DNA from: Chitinophagaceae bacterium
GTDB taxonomy: Bacteria; Bacteroidota; Bacteroidia; Chitinophagales; Chitinophagaceae
DNA: 64,000 bases
Direction: 5' to 3'
Assembly: GCA_023957125.1 (NCBI GenBank)
Contig: JAMLHL010000002.1
Location: forward strand, 124,001-188,000
Shown here: piece after piece, positions 63,316 to 64,000 of the stretch
Layout: every line of letters begins with the position of its first letter
Position numbering within the stretch: position 1 is the stretch's first letter
Notes under the pieces: model-generated
What the model was told of the DNA's origin: nothing
What the model saw: only the letters and a program-made list of their open reading frames with translations
Database searches by the model: none
Position numbers and translations under genes: made by a program

Positions 63316-64000
63316 TTATAACAAGAGTCCCCGTAGAAAAATATAGGCCACCGAAAAGTAGATGATCAGCCCGGTAACATCCACCAGTGTGGCTACAAAG
63401 GGAGCCGACGAAGCCGCCGGGTCGGCGCCAAGCTTTTTCAACAACAGCGGCAGCATGGCGCCGCTTAACGTACCCCATAATACCACGCCAATCAAAGAAA
63501 ATCCAACGCTAAGCGCGATGAAAAAAGAATGAGGACCATATAGATCAGGTAAAAAATACGACCAGAGTTCCACCCTTAAAAACCCGATGATCCCCAACAC
63601 CGTGCCCAGCATCAGGCCGGAGATGATCTCGCGCTTTAACACCCTGAACCAGTCGGCTATATACACTTCCCCCATGGCCATTGCCTGGATAATTAAAGTG
63701 GACGCCTGCGAACCGCTGTTTCCTCCACTGGAGATGATCAGGGGTACAAACAAGGCCAGAACGATGGCTTTGGTGATCTCATCTTCAAAATAACCCATCG
63801 CGGTGGCGGTTAACATCTCCCCGAGGAACAATACGATCAGCCAGCCTGCTCTTTTGCGAAAAAGCCTGAACAGCGGCATCTCAAGATAGGGTTCATCCAA
63901 CGCCTGGGTACCACCTATTTTTTGAATATTCTCACTGAATTCTTCGTTGGCTACCCACAGCACATCATCTATGGTTACAATACCCAACAGGATCTTATTG
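63316..64000 (-). CDS. mgtE: Magnesium transporter MgtE, C-terminal part (cut by window edge)
   Basis: Bacterial Mg2+ channel/transporter. Visible are the end of the CBS domain ([19 protein letters not shown]) and the whole five-helix transmembrane domain: [53 protein letters not shown] (the pore helix with the conserved GGNxGxQ), [65 protein letters not shown]. The protein should be about 450 residues; the N-domain and first CBS domain lie beyond the window. Confidence 0.95.
   Translation of the reverse strand, partial: NKILLGIVTIDDVLWVANEEFSENIQKIGGTQALDEPYLEMPLFRLFRKRAGWLIVLFLGEMLTATAMGYFEDEITKAIVLALFVPLIISSGGNSGSQASTLIIQAMAMGEVYIADWFRVLKREIISGLMLGTVLGIIGFLRVELWSYFLPDLYGPHSFFIALSVGFSLIGVVLWGTLSGAMLPLLLKKLGADPAASSAPFVATLVDVTGLIIYFSVAYIFLRGLLL

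Overview
The window looks like a chromosomal segment of a Bacteroidota bacterium, most likely of the Chitinophagaceae. The signs are a SusC/SusD pair, an OmpA protein with thrombospondin type 3 repeats, a DUF4954 protein, an MbnP family, many Sec and lipoprotein signal peptides, and promoters of the Bacteroidota type. The last are best seen at the tRNA-Arg gene and the OmpA gene, where TTTG lies 20-21 bp before TAnnTTTG. Genus and species cannot be fixed from the sequence alone. I see no phage, insertion sequence, CRISPR array, rRNA or replication origin.

Bases 1-31,950 are mostly household genes: a TamB-like protein (cut by the window edge), an acidic EF-hand-like protein, gamma-glutamyltransferase divergent from an M14 peptidase, release factor 3 with a Sir2 deacylase, gyrA, a TPR protein, a minus-strand DUF1080-rpiA pair, a SatD/DUF3307 pair behind three operator-like repeats, an S9 peptidase, a glycosyltransferase, a DEDDh exonuclease, OmpA, RlpA and an L,D-transpeptidase. 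A five-gene plus-strand operon follows (SDR, ROK kinase, SIS isomerase, MetE-core protein, UlaG-like metallo-hydrolase), then an acyltransferase and argS.

Bases 32,400-39,310 hold a probable copper or redox locus: two small proteins with a shared C-x9-C-x3-C motif, a lipoprotein with YtkA-like domains, a frameshifted TonB-dependent receptor, two tandem MbnP paralogues and an MbnH-like di-haem peroxidase. A tRNA-Arg(ACG) with its own promoter and terminator closes the segment.

Bases 39,680-58,120 are devoted to carbohydrate use and its control: a NagB/PIG-L fusion, a secreted lipocalin-like protein behind a LacI-type operator, a ten-copy 105-bp tandem repeat, a LacI regulator, and a divergent operon of DUF6807, ThuA, two Gfo/Idh/MocA oxidoreductases, an SDR, SusC and SusD. 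This operon has no glycoside hydrolase; it resembles oxidoreductive sugar pathways. An amino-acid permease follows on the other strand. Bases 58,200-64,000 contain a REP-like double hairpin, a truncated M28 peptidase, DUF4954, glmS behind an operator-like site, and the C-terminal part of MgtE.

Intergenic DNA is rich in short dispersed repeats (GATTTGA runs that touch stop codons, hairpin REP pairs, GAGACCTGCAACCT words). The best candidates for undescribed biology are the SatD/DUF3307 module with its 29-bp operator array, the MbnP/MbnH/Cys-motif locus, and the ROK-SIS-MetE-UlaG operon.
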